A stretch of 12,107 nt of DNA, taken from Holophaga sp. (GTDB lineage: Bacteria; Acidobacteriota; Holophagae; Holophagales; Holophagaceae). Every line of letters begins with the position of its first letter. The first letter of the stretch is position 1. Shown here piece by piece: positions 1 through 6,647 of this stretch. The notes under the pieces were generated by a model. It was not told the origin of the DNA. It saw only the letters and a list, made by a program, of their open reading frames with translations, and did no database searches. The stretch spans positions 1-12,107 of the forward strand of contig JARLGP010000118.1 in the NCBI GenBank assembly GCA_031292735.1, written 5' to 3'. The position numbers were made by a program, and so were the translations under genes.

Positions 1-468
1 CACCTTCATGCCGAAGCCCAGGGCCCGCTTGGCCACTTCGGTAGCGATGGCGCCGGCGCCGATCAGGCCCAGGGTCTTCTGGAACAGCTCGGTGCGCTTC
101 AGCTCGCTCTTGGGGAACTTGCCTTCCTTCATGGCCATGTGGGCCTCGATCAGGCGGGCCGGGATGGCCACCATGAAGGCCATGGCCATCTCGGCCACGG
201 ACACGCTGGAGGCGGCGGCGGTGTTCATCACCTCCACGCCCCGGGCCTTGCAGGCCTCCTTGTCCACGTTGTCCAGCCCGACGCCGCCGCGGATGACCAG
301 CTTGAGCTGCTTGGCCTCGGCGACCATCTCCTTGGTGACCTTGGTCTTGGAGCGGATGAGCAGGACCGTGGCCTGGGCCACTTCGGCCATGTTGGTGCTC
401 ACTTCACCGTATTTTTCAAGCCGCTTGGGCAGGGTTGCGTCGAACGCATCTGCGATCAGGATCTTCAT
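1..468 (-). CDS. serA: D-3-phosphoglycerate dehydrogenase, N-terminal part (cut by window edge)
   Basis: The 156 visible codons read as a D-2-hydroxyacid dehydrogenase of the 3-phosphoglycerate dehydrogenase type, the NAD-dependent enzyme that starts serine synthesis by oxidising 3-phosphoglycerate to 3-phosphohydroxypyruvate in the cytoplasm. The start MKILIADAFDATLPKRLEKY, the segment LVIRGGVGLDNVDKEAC (about residues 57-73), the NTAAASSVSVAEMAMAF stretch and the start of the Rossmann nucleotide site LGLIGAGAIATEVAKRA are family signatures. In the nucleotide loop the usual third glycine of GxGxxG is an alanine (GAGAIA). The ATG at 466-468 is preceded by a good AGGAGA ribosome site. The gene lies 30 bp downstream of a DUF1015 gene on the same strand, a pairing common in other bacteria, which supports a serine-pathway role over other hydroxyacid substrates. 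The catalytic Arg/Glu/His residues lie outside the window, so substrate choice is inferred. Confidence 0.88.
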   Translation of the reverse strand, partial: MKILIADAFDATLPKRLEKYGEVSTNMAEVAQATVLLIRSKTKVTKEMVAEAKQLKLVIRGGVGLDNVDKEACKARGVEVMNTAAASSVSVAEMAMAFMVAIPARLIEAHMAMKEGKFPKSELKRTELFQKTLGLIGAGAIATEVAKRALGFGMKV

Positions 469-498
469 GTTTCATCTCCTTGAATGGAATGGCGGGAA

Positions 499-1737
499 TC
501 AGTCCTGGTAGGTGCGGACCAGCAACCCGGAACGGAGCTTGGGTTCGAACCAGGTGGATTTGGGAGGCATGATCTGGCCGGCGTCGGCCACCGACATGAG
601 CTGTTCCAGGGAAGTGGGGAACATGGCGAAAGCCACCTTGAAGCCGCCCTTCACCCGCTTCTCCAGCTCGTCCATGCCGCGGATGCCGCCGATGAAATCG
701 ATCCGGGTATCGGTGCGGGGGTCCTTGATGCCAAGGACCGGTGCCAGGAGGTTCTCCTGGAGGATGGAGACGTCCAGGCTGCGGACCGGGTCGTCGGCGG
801 GGTAGGAGCCGGGCTTGGCGGTGAGGGAATACCATTTGCCGTCCAGGTACATCCCGAAGCTGGCCGGGGCCGAGGGGCTGCGCTGCCGGGAGGGGGCGAC
901 GGTGAACTTGCCGGCCACCGCGGCCAGGAAGGCCTCGGAGCTGAGGCCGTTCAGGTCCTTGACGATCCGGTTGTAGTCCATGATCTTCAGCTGGTTGTGC
1001 GGGAACACCACGGCCATGAAGCTCTCGAACGGCTCCTCGCCGGTGGGCTCGGGGGTGGCGGCCCGGCGGGCCTGGCCGTAGCGGATGGCGGCGGCGGTGC
1101 GGTGGTGGCCGTCGGCGATGTACAGGGCCGGCACGGCTTCGAACAGGTGGTTCAGGGTGTAGATGTGGGTCTCTTCGGAAACGATCCAGACCGTGTGGCC
1201 GATGCCGTCCTCGGTGACCACGTCGTACACCGGGGGGGTGGCGCGGATCTTGTCCACCAGGGAATCGATGTAGGGCACGGCTCGGTAGGCCAGGAACACC
1301 GGCTCGGCGTTGGCGGCCTGCTCGGTGACGTGGCGGGTGCGGTCGTCCTCCTTGTCCTTGCGGGTGTACTCATGGCGCTTGATGGCGCCTTCCTCATACT
1401 CCTTGACCGAGCACAGGCCCACCAGGCCGGCCTGGACGTGGTCGCCCATGCGCTGCTGGTAGATGTACAGGCAGGGCTGGTGCTCCTGGAGCAGGGTGCC
1501 TTCCTGGATCAGCCGGTGCAGGTTCTTCACGCCCTGGGCGTAGACCGCGTCGGCATGGATGTCGGTGTCCTCGGGCAGGTCGATCTCGGGACGCCCTACG
1601 TGCAGGAAGGAATAAGGGTTGCCGGCCGCAAGCTGGCGCGCTTCCTGGGTATTGATCACGTCGTACGGGACCGATGCCACCTTGCCGGCCAGCTCCGGTT
1701 TGGGCCGGAACGCCTTGAATGGTTTGAGTTGAGACAT
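499..1737 (-). CDS. DUF1015 family protein, probable serine/phosphoserine-metabolism partner of SerA
   Basis: This 412-residue protein is a full-length DUF1015 member. It has the typical opening (LKPFKAFRPKPELAGKVASV, then PYDVI near residue 24), a RHEYT segment near 121-125, and the hallmark DGHHR motif at 209-213 in a YIADGHHRTAAAIRYG context. No signal peptide or membrane helix is visible, so it should be cytoplasmic. The biochemical role of the family is not firmly established. The DGHHR motif is also the catalytic signature of the ParB/SerK-type free serine kinases, and DUF1015 genes commonly neighbour serA and serC. A role in serine or phosphoserine handling is therefore a reasonable inference, not a demonstrated function. 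The ATG at 1735-1737 follows a very purine-rich ribosome site (AAGGGGGG) eight bases upstream. It is the first gene of a pair with serA (30 bp gap), and a roughly 200-base hairpin-rich leader precedes it. Confidence 0.9.
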   Translation of the reverse strand: MSQLKPFKAFRPKPELAGKVASVPYDVINTQEARQLAAGNPYSFLHVGRPEIDLPEDTDIHADAVYAQGVKNLHRLIQEGTLLQEHQPCLYIYQQRMGDHVQAGLVGLCSVKEYEEGAIKRHEYTRKDKEDDRTRHVTEQAANAEPVFLAYRAVPYIDSLVDKIRATPPVYDVVTEDGIGHTVWIVSEETHIYTLNHLFEAVPALYIADGHHRTAAAIRYGQARRAATPEPTGEEPFESFMAVVFPHNQLKIMDYNRIVKDLNGLSSEAFLAAVAGKFTVAPSRQRSPSAPASFGMYLDGKWYSLTAKPGSYPADDPVRSLDVSILQENLLAPVLGIKDPRTDTRIDFIGGIRGMDELEKRVKGGFKVAFAMFPTSLEQLMSVADAGQIMPPKSTWFEPKLRSGLLVRTYQD

Positions 1738-1943
1738 TATTTTCCCCCCTTAGGTGATTTTTTTTCGGATCCGTACCTGCCCATTCGCTAAGGCCTATCT
1801 TCGCAAAGCTGGCCCCGGAGTAAAAGCCTTGTTATGGCTTTCAGGAAACTACCTTTCCAGACCGTGGGAAGGGCTGGGCGGCGGCTTTCGGACGGGTCTC
1901 CCTCAGCTGCCCTATATCATTTCCTTCCAATAGATTAGAACAA
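1738..1943 (-). promoter_or_regulatory. Possible structured 5' leader of the DUF1015-serA pair
   Basis: This stretch has no credible gene and is less GC-rich than its surroundings. Read on the minus strand it holds several self-complementary elements in a row: an imperfect 7-bp stem (1906-1912 with 1876-1882) that contains a GGGAGACCC hairpin (1894-1902); a GGAAA/TTTCC hairpin (1844-1858, 5-nt loop); and an AAAGCC/GGCTTT hairpin (1823-1841, 7-nt loop) whose descending arm runs into TTTT, like a weak attenuator. A possible but poor promoter (TTGTTC at 1938-1943, TGATAT at 1914-1919, 18-bp spacer) would start transcription just upstream of these. An A8 tract and the AAGGGGGG ribosome site lie close to the DUF1015 start. 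I recognise no known riboswitch class. The regulatory role is inferred from structure and position only. Confidence 0.35.
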
Positions 1944-2044
1944 TCCGAAGGCGGGCGGAAGGGGCTCTCCGGACGGCTGGAGGCGGCCCACCGGATCAGG
2001 GGTGATCTTGGGCACAAAGTCCCCGGGCCATGGCGGGCTGGGAT

Positions 2045-2060
2045 GGGACGCCCCGGTCCC
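2045..2060 (-). terminator. Possible terminator hairpin after the GH113-like gene
   Basis: The sequence GGGAC-GCCCCG-GTCCC forms a perfect 5-bp GC-rich stem with a 6-nt loop, about 10 bases beyond the stop codon of the glycosidase gene. No T tract follows on the minus strand, so it is not a textbook intrinsic terminator. It may only stabilise the transcript end. The rest of the gap, 1944-2044, shows no gene or clear signal. Confidence 0.3.
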
Positions 2061-2069
2061 GCGGTGCCT

Positions 2070-3341
2070 TCAGGGCTGTTTGGCCTGCTCCTGGCCCTTG
2101 GGGATCTTGTGCTTGGGCTTCGGTTCCAGGGCGATGAGCCGCTCAGCTTCGGCGCGGTCGTCGGGGTGGGCCGCCATCCAGGCCTCGGCCCAGGGCGGGA
2201 TGACCGCGTCCTCGTAGTCGCGCACCTTGCGCAGGCAGCTCACCAGCGACTGCAGCACCGCGTCCCGGCGGTCCTTGGCCTGGAGCGGCCGCTGGCCCTC
2301 GAAGATCGGCTGGGCGAAGTAGGCGCGCAGGGTGGCTTCGGCCGGCTTGTCCCACACCGCGTAGGTGCGGTCGTCGGGGCCGCCCACCGGCTTGACGCTG
2401 AGGTTTTCGCCGTAGAGATAGTAGAACACCGCCTCGCCGTCGCTCCAGTTGCGCAGCACGCCGAACGCCCCGTCCAGAAGGAAGCTCTGCAGTTCCAGGT
2501 CCTTGGGCTTGTCGGTACGGAAGTCCCAGGGGCCCGCGTGGGCCCCGGCGACGCTTGGGTAGCCCACCTCGGTGATCATGACCGGGCGGTTGAACCGGGC
2601 CTGGAGGGTGCGCGCCTTGTTGACGATCCACCACCACGCGTCCCGCACCTGGGCCAGGCTCGGCCGGGCGTCGTGCTTGGCGATGGGGTCGTAGGTGTTC
2701 ATGCCGATCACGTCCAGGCAGTCGCCGAACAGGAAGCTGTCGTGGCTGTCGAAGTTGACGCTGTAGGTGAGCTTGCCCTTGAACACGGTGCGCACCGCGG
2801 CCGCCAGCTGGCGCCAGTGGTCCGGGAAGCGCTGGGTGCTGCCCATCTCGGTGCCGAGGCTGTACCACTCCACCCCTTCCTCCTGGGCGATGCGGGCCAG
2901 ATGGACGTTGAACGCGGTGTAGTTGCGCCACCACAGCTCCCAGTCGGAAGGCTCGATGTTGCCCCGCCACCAGGTGGGGTCCACCGCCTCGTCGCGCAGG
3001 TTGATGGTGGGGAAGAACATGATCCTCAGCTGGTCGGCGCGGGCCTCCCGGAAGGTGCGGCGCAGGCTCGCCTCGGTGGGGCTGCTGGTGGGATGTCGGC
3101 GGATCTGGCAGCTGGTGCCGGTCTCCATCCGGTAGATGGCCTGGAGGCTCACGCAGGTGGCCCCGGTGGCGGCGATCCGGTCCAGCTCATGGCCGTAGTC
3201 GTAGTCGGGCATCCCGGCGTACAGGCCCAGCACCATCCCCCGGGGCTGGGGCACCAGCTGGTGGCGTTCCTTCCGGCGGATGAAGGCCATGGTCAACGGC
3301 AGGGCCACCAGGGCCGCGATGGCGAGAAGCTTCTTGAGCAT
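2070..3341 (-). CDS. Membrane-anchored GH113-like glycoside hydrolase (TIM barrel)
   Basis: The 423-residue protein starts with a hydrophobic segment after two lysines (MLKKLLAIAALVALPLTMAF), a signal peptide or N-terminal anchor. No lipobox cysteine is present. It is probably exported and tethered to the membrane. The body resembles glycoside hydrolase family 113, whose characterised members cleave beta-mannan. A SLGTEM motif places a likely acid/base glutamate at E165, and ITEVGYPS places a likely nucleophile at E258, about 90 residues apart on successive strands as expected for a clan-A (beta/alpha)8 barrel. GMNTYDP (213-219) and many exposed Trp and Tyr residues also fit a sugar cleft. 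A charged tail from about residue 355 ends in a Lys/Pro-rich stretch. The substrate cannot be read from sequence, and related uncharacterised barrels exist. The gene begins 10 bp after the CorC-like gene with a weak TAGGA ribosome site, suggesting translational coupling in one operon. Confidence 0.72.
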   Translation of the reverse strand: MLKKLLAIAALVALPLTMAFIRRKERHQLVPQPRGMVLGLYAGMPDYDYGHELDRIAATGATCVSLQAIYRMETGTSCQIRRHPTSSPTEASLRRTFREARADQLRIMFFPTINLRDEAVDPTWWRGNIEPSDWELWWRNYTAFNVHLARIAQEEGVEWYSLGTEMGSTQRFPDHWRQLAAAVRTVFKGKLTYSVNFDSHDSFLFGDCLDVIGMNTYDPIAKHDARPSLAQVRDAWWWIVNKARTLQARFNRPVMITEVGYPSVAGAHAGPWDFRTDKPKDLELQSFLLDGAFGVLRNWSDGEAVFYYLYGENLSVKPVGGPDDRTYAVWDKPAEATLRAYFAQPIFEGQRPLQAKDRRDAVLQSLVSCLRKVRDYEDAVIPPWAEAWMAAHPDDRAEAERLIALEPKPKHKIPKGQEQAKQP

Positions 3342-3351
3342 GGTGTCAATC

Positions 3352-4605
3352 CTATCCCGCCACTTTCACGTGCACCTGGAGAATGCGCGGCCCCTCCATC
3401 CGGTGCACGGTGAGCCGCGCCCCTGGAAGTTCCAGGCTCTCCTGGGGGCTCGGCACATGGCCCAGGGTGGCCATGACCAGCCCGGCCAGGGTGTCGAACC
3501 CGTCCCGCTGGCACACCAGGCCCAGCTTCTCCTCGAGATCGTCCACATGCACCTGGCCGCTCACCAGGTACTCCCCCTCGGACAGCTCCTGGATGTCGGC
3601 CTGGAGCTCGTGCTCGTCCTGGATCTCGCCGAACACCTCCTCCAGCAGGTCCTCCAGGGAAACCAGGCCGGACAGGCTGCCGTACTCGTCCACCACCATG
3701 GCCAGCTGGGTGCGGGCCCGCTGCAGCTCCCGCAGCAGCTGGAGGATGTGCTTGCTTTCCGGCACGAAGCGGGCGGGCTTCATCAGGCCCTTGAGCTCCA
3801 GCTCGGTGCCGGGGGCGTACTGCATGAGGTCCTTGAGCAGGAGGATGCCCACGATGGTGTCGATGGTTTCGGAATAGACCGGCATCCGGGAGTGCCGGCT
3901 CACCCGGAACGCCTCCCAGGCCTCCTCCAGCGAGGCGTTGTCGGGAATGCCCTGGATGAGCGTGCGCGGGGTCATCACCTCGCGCACCACCGTGTCGCCG
4001 AACCCCACCACGTTGCGGATCAGCTCGCGGTCCTCCTCCTCCAGGATGCCCTCGGCCTCGCCCTCTTCCAGCAGCGCGGTGACCCCCTCGTCGTTGGCCT
4101 CTTCGTCCTCCCCGTCCCGGGTCCGGTCCTGGCCCTCCCGGTGCCGTTCCACGAACCGGGCCAGGGGCGTGACCAGCGGCGCCAGCACCGGGTGCACCAC
4201 CCCGTAGAAGGGGAACAGCCGCATGATCCACACCGAGGGCTCGCTGGCGGTGATCAGGGTCGGCAGCACCAGGTCGAGGCTCCAGATGTAGACCAGGGTG
4301 GCCCCCGCCAGGGTCCAGCCGCCGCCGGGCACCATGGCCCGCACCGGCCACACCAGGCTCAGCAGCAGCACCAGGAGGGCCTGGTTCCAGAGCGAAAGCA
4401 CCAGGCCGAGGGCGTGGGGCCGGGCCAGCAGCTTGGCCAGCAGCGGATCCTCGATGGCATCCTCTTCCAGCAGCCGGCGCCGCTGGATGGAGGGCAGCGA
4501 GTGGAAGGCTTCCAGCAGGGCGGCCATCAGCGCCCGGTAGAGCAGGACGAGCACGATTCCGGCCACCAGCCAGGTCGAGGGGTCACTACTCGCAGGTTCA
4601 GTCAC
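3352..4605 (-). CDS. CNNM/CBS/CorC-HlyC family membrane protein
   Basis: The 417-residue protein has the layout of the CorC/HlyC (TlyC-like, DUF21) family. An N-terminal membrane domain has helices near 11-33, 65-90, 98-115 and 122-142. An acidic linker follows, then a CBS pair (about 200-330) with the family signatures EEEDRELIRNVVGFGDTVV, REVMTPR, SRMPVYSETIDTIVGI and VVDEYGSLSGLVSLEDLLEE, and a C-terminal CorC_HlyC domain (about 345-417). Family members are linked to Mg2+/Na+ or other cation transport and to envelope integrity, with CBS domains that bind adenine nucleotides. The membrane domain is rather short and divergent. The acyltransferase stop (TGA at 4602-4604) overlaps the first bases of this gene, which must start at GTG (4603-4605) because no ATG fits this frame nearby. 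It sits between an acyltransferase and a glycosidase, so an envelope role is likely. The ion specificity is unknown. Confidence 0.85.
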   Translation of the reverse strand: MTEPASSDPSTWLVAGIVLVLLYRALMAALLEAFHSLPSIQRRRLLEEDAIEDPLLAKLLARPHALGLVLSLWNQALLVLLLSLVWPVRAMVPGGGWTLAGATLVYIWSLDLVLPTLITASEPSVWIMRLFPFYGVVHPVLAPLVTPLARFVERHREGQDRTRDGEDEEANDEGVTALLEEGEAEGILEEEDRELIRNVVGFGDTVVREVMTPRTLIQGIPDNASLEEAWEAFRVSRHSRMPVYSETIDTIVGILLLKDLMQYAPGTELELKGLMKPARFVPESKHILQLLRELQRARTQLAMVVDEYGSLSGLVSLEDLLEEVFGEIQDEHELQADIQELSEGEYLVSGQVHVDDLEEKLGLVCQRDGFDTLAGLVMATLGHVPSPQESLELPGARLTVHRMEGPRILQVHVKVAG

Positions 4606-5984
4606 GGATTCATATTAGCAGGGCTTCTGCCGCCCTTCAGGCGGAGTTTCTCCCGCACCGCCTCCTGCGGATCCAGGCTCAGGCCGTCCGGGGTGGGCGC
4701 CAGCCCCTTGCGGATCCGGGCCGAATTGAGGAAGCCGTACGGCTCCGTGGCCAGTTCCGGGCTGCGGTGGAAGTGGTGGTAGGTGACCCAGCCGCCCAGC
4801 AGGAACCAGACGCCCAGGCCGGTCAGCGCGGCCCGCTGCAGTTTCCAGGCCCGCTGGGGCTGGGCCCGCAGGTTGTGCCACCAGACGCCCACCGCCAGGC
4901 TCACGGCGACCACCGCGACGGTGAGCGCCAGGGTTCCGGCCCAGCCCTGGCTGTGCCACTGCCAGCCGGCCCGGTCCCGGATCGGCTGGACCAGCAGCAG
5001 CCCGAAGATGAATTCCAGGTGCAGCATGTAGACCAGCAACGATTCGGTGCTGGCGGCCTTGATCACGTTGGGGCCCGGCCAGCGGCCCCGGGCCGGCTCG
5101 ATCCAGCCCAGGATGCTGCCGGCCAGGCAAACCAGCCCCAGCCGCTGGGCGATGCTGGGCAGGGTGGTGTTGTAGAGCCGCCACCTTTCGCCCTGGGACA
5201 TGGGCGAACCCTGCAGCCAGGTTTCCGCCTGGGCCGTGCCCCACAGCACCAGCAGGGCGCCCAGCACGGCCAGGGCGGCCAGCCACCGGGCCTCGCTCCA
5301 GCGGGCCCGGCCGGCCTCGGCCAGCACCCGCACCTGCCGGTAGAACACCCCCAGCACCGAACCGAACGCGGCGAAGGCGAACCAGGGAATCAGCGGGAAC
5401 AGGGCGGTTACGCCCCGGTCGGTGTTGCCGTTGACCAGGCCCCGGATGGGCATCCACAGGCCGTCGGCCAGCCCCGGGCGCCAGAGCCGGGGCGCGGCCA
5501 GGGCCACCGCCACCGCCGCCGCCAGGGCCGCCGCGGCATAGACCATGGGCCGCCGGATCCAGCGGGCCAGCCCCTGCAGGATCAGCAGGGAGAACACGAT
5601 GCACTGCAGCACATCTATTTTGAATAGTTCATGCCATTTCTGGGGCGTGGCCAGCACGGTCCACTCGGCCAGGGTGAGCCCCGGCGCGTGCAGCAGGTAG
5701 GCGCAGACCAGGATGAAGCCCAGCCGCCTGGCGGTGGGAGCGAAGGGCCGGATGCTGCCGTCGGCCCGGAAGGTGGACAGGGCCAGGCTGTAGCCGGCGG
5801 CCATGATGAAGCTGGGCGCCACCAGGCCGTTGACGAACTGCAGCCAGCCCGGCATCAGGTCCTCGTGCAGCCAGACGTTGACGCAATGCACCTCGATCAT
5901 CACCACCACCGCCCAGCCGCGGATCAGGTCGAGCCAGTCGCAGCGTCTGGAAGGGGTCCGGTCATTCCATGCAAGAACAGTCAT
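4602..5984 (-). CDS. Multi-pass acyltransferase of heparan-alpha-glucosaminide N-acetyltransferase type (DUF1624-like)
   Basis: This 460-residue integral membrane protein has about ten hydrophobic segments. It opens with CDWLDLIRGWAVVVMIEVHC (residues 15-34), the family signature of HGSNAT/DUF1624 and YeiB-like acyltransferases. The histidine of the MIEVH segment (H33) is the likely catalytic or acyl-carrying residue of the first helix. Known members move an acyl group, usually acetyl from cytoplasmic acetyl-CoA, across the membrane onto a sugar. The tail (about 415-460) is soluble and charged. The ATG at 5982-5984 gives the signature at the usual distance from the N-terminus, although no strong ribosome site is visible close to it. 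The gene lies 51 bp after the usp gene and overlaps the next gene by 4 bp. Together with the downstream GH113-like enzyme this suggests modification of an envelope or extracellular polysaccharide. The acceptor is not known. Confidence 0.82.
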   Translation of the reverse strand: MTVLAWNDRTPSRRCDWLDLIRGWAVVVMIEVHCVNVWLHEDLMPGWLQFVNGLVAPSFIMAAGYSLALSTFRADGSIRPFAPTARRLGFILVCAYLLHAPGLTLAEWTVLATPQKWHELFKIDVLQCIVFSLLILQGLARWIRRPMVYAAAALAAAVAVALAAPRLWRPGLADGLWMPIRGLVNGNTDRGVTALFPLIPWFAFAAFGSVLGVFYRQVRVLAEAGRARWSEARWLAALAVLGALLVLWGTAQAETWLQGSPMSQGERWRLYNTTLPSIAQRLGLVCLAGSILGWIEPARGRWPGPNVIKAASTESLLVYMLHLEFIFGLLLVQPIRDRAGWQWHSQGWAGTLALTVAVVAVSLAVGVWWHNLRAQPQRAWKLQRAALTGLGVWFLLGGWVTYHHFHRSPELATEPYGFLNSARIRKGLAPTPDGLSLDPQEAVREKLRLKGGRSPANMNP

Positions 5985-6015
5985 GGTTCGAGACTGCCCG
6001 AACTCCGCGGGAAGC

Positions 6016-6031
6016 GCAGCAACAATGCTGC
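6016..6031 (-). terminator. Hairpin just after the universal stress gene
   Basis: GCAGCA-TTGT-TGCTGC (minus strand) is a perfect 6-bp stem with a 4-nt loop, five bases beyond the usp stop codon. No T-run follows, so it may act as a weak terminator, a processing site or an mRNA-stability element between usp and the acyltransferase operon rather than a full stop. Confidence 0.3.
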
Positions 6032-6035
6032 CGGG

Positions 6036-6497
6036 TCAGTGGCTGGAGGGGACCGGCTTCGGGGGCGGGTTCCCTTTTTTTTCCCCGCGCACCACAAGGA
6101 CATCGCAGGGGGCGTGCTTCACCACCCGGGCCGCGGTGCTGCCGAACAGCAGGCGTTCGATGCCGGTGTGCCCCACCTGGGCCACCACCAGCAGGGCGGC
6201 CTTGTCGGCCATGGCCACCAGCTCCTCGGCGGGACTGCCCCACTTCACCTCGATCACGGTCTCGGGGAAGGGCGCGGCCCACTGCTTCAGGTGCTCCCGG
6301 GCATGGTCCTCCATGGCCTGCAGCCAGGCCGGGTCCGGCAGGGCGATCTGCGCCTCGGGCAGCATGGGCGCCGGAGGCTGCAGCACGTGCACGGCCACCA
6401 GGGGCTTCTCGAGCTTGCGGGCCCAGGCCGCGGCCTGGATCAGAGCGCCCCGGGATGCATCCGAGAAATCGATACCGACGATCACGCGATTGATCAT
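6036..6497 (-). CDS. Universal stress protein (UspA family)
   Basis: This 153-residue single-domain Usp starts MINRVIVGIDFSDAS, the usual first strand with the adenine-binding aspartate at D10. It ends its fold with STAARVVKHAPCDVLVVRG (about 120-138). The nucleotide loop AQVGHTGIERLLFGS (106-120) matches the ATP-binding pattern G-2x-G-9x-G(S/T) except that the first glycine is alanine. ATP binding is therefore likely but weakened. After the last strand comes a short Lys/Pro tail encoded from an A8 tract. A GTG or ATG further upstream could extend the frame, but the ATG at 6495-6497 is chosen because GGGGAG lies at the right distance and the Usp fold starts exactly there. Usp proteins are cytoplasmic and respond to starvation or stress. 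The gene is divergent from the DUF4239 gene and lies 51 bp upstream of the acyltransferase operon, which it may lead. Confidence 0.92.
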   Translation of the reverse strand: MINRVIVGIDFSDASRGALIQAAAWARKLEKPLVAVHVLQPPAPMLPEAQIALPDPAWLQAMEDHAREHLKQWAAPFPETVIEVKWGSPAEELVAMADKAALLVVAQVGHTGIERLLFGSTAARVVKHAPCDVLVVRGEKKGNPPPKPVPSSH

Positions 6498-6513
6498 GAC
6501 GGTCTCCCCTGCA

Positions 6514-6524
6514 AGGTGGCACCT
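6514..6524. promoter_or_regulatory. Small inverted repeat in the usp leader
   Basis: AGGTG-G-CACCT is a perfect 5-bp inverted repeat with a 1-base centre. It lies 17 bases upstream of the usp start codon and next to its ribosome site. It could be an operator half-pair or a chance match in GC-rich DNA. Confidence 0.2.
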
Positions 6525-6579
6525 ACAACATAAACCCCTGCCCGGCCCCGGGCCACACGCACCCGGGCCCATGGCGAGG

Positions 6580-6607
6580 TTGATTTCCCGTCCTGGGCAT
6601 CTATCTT
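6580..6607 (+). promoter_or_regulatory. Candidate promoter of the DUF4239 gene
   Basis: TTGATT (6580-6585) and TATCTT (6602-6607), separated by 16 bases, each match the sigma-70 consensus at four of six positions. They lie 40 bases upstream of the plus-strand ATG at 6648, in the only divergent gap of this part of the window. An AT-rich stretch (6619-6638) and an AAGGTG ribosome site follow. The promoter is inferred from sequence only. Confidence 0.4.
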
Positions 6608-6647
6608 TCAGGGATGATCGATTTTTAATTATTTATAAGGTGATTCC

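Noticed and set aside
484..1791. Plus-strand open frames opposite DUF1015, the glycosidase, CorC-like and acyltransferase genes.
   Set aside because: They have no family pattern, biased Gly/Val/His/Gln composition and no ribosome sites. They arise from high GC content opposite real genes.
1790..1865. A CGCAAAGC stretch with nearby hairpins on the plus strand, reminiscent of a GEMM (c-di-GMP-I) riboswitch.
   Set aside because: The 5' half of the motif (a CACAGGGCAAACC-like strand and its GAAA loop) is missing, and no plus-strand gene follows for the element to control.
1885..1915. Minus-strand GCTGAGGGAGACCC resembling part of a thiamine pyrophosphate riboswitch.
   Set aside because: The other obligatory half (a CTGATCTGG-like segment with the GCGNAGGGA closing strand) is absent downstream, and the genes are not thiamine-related.
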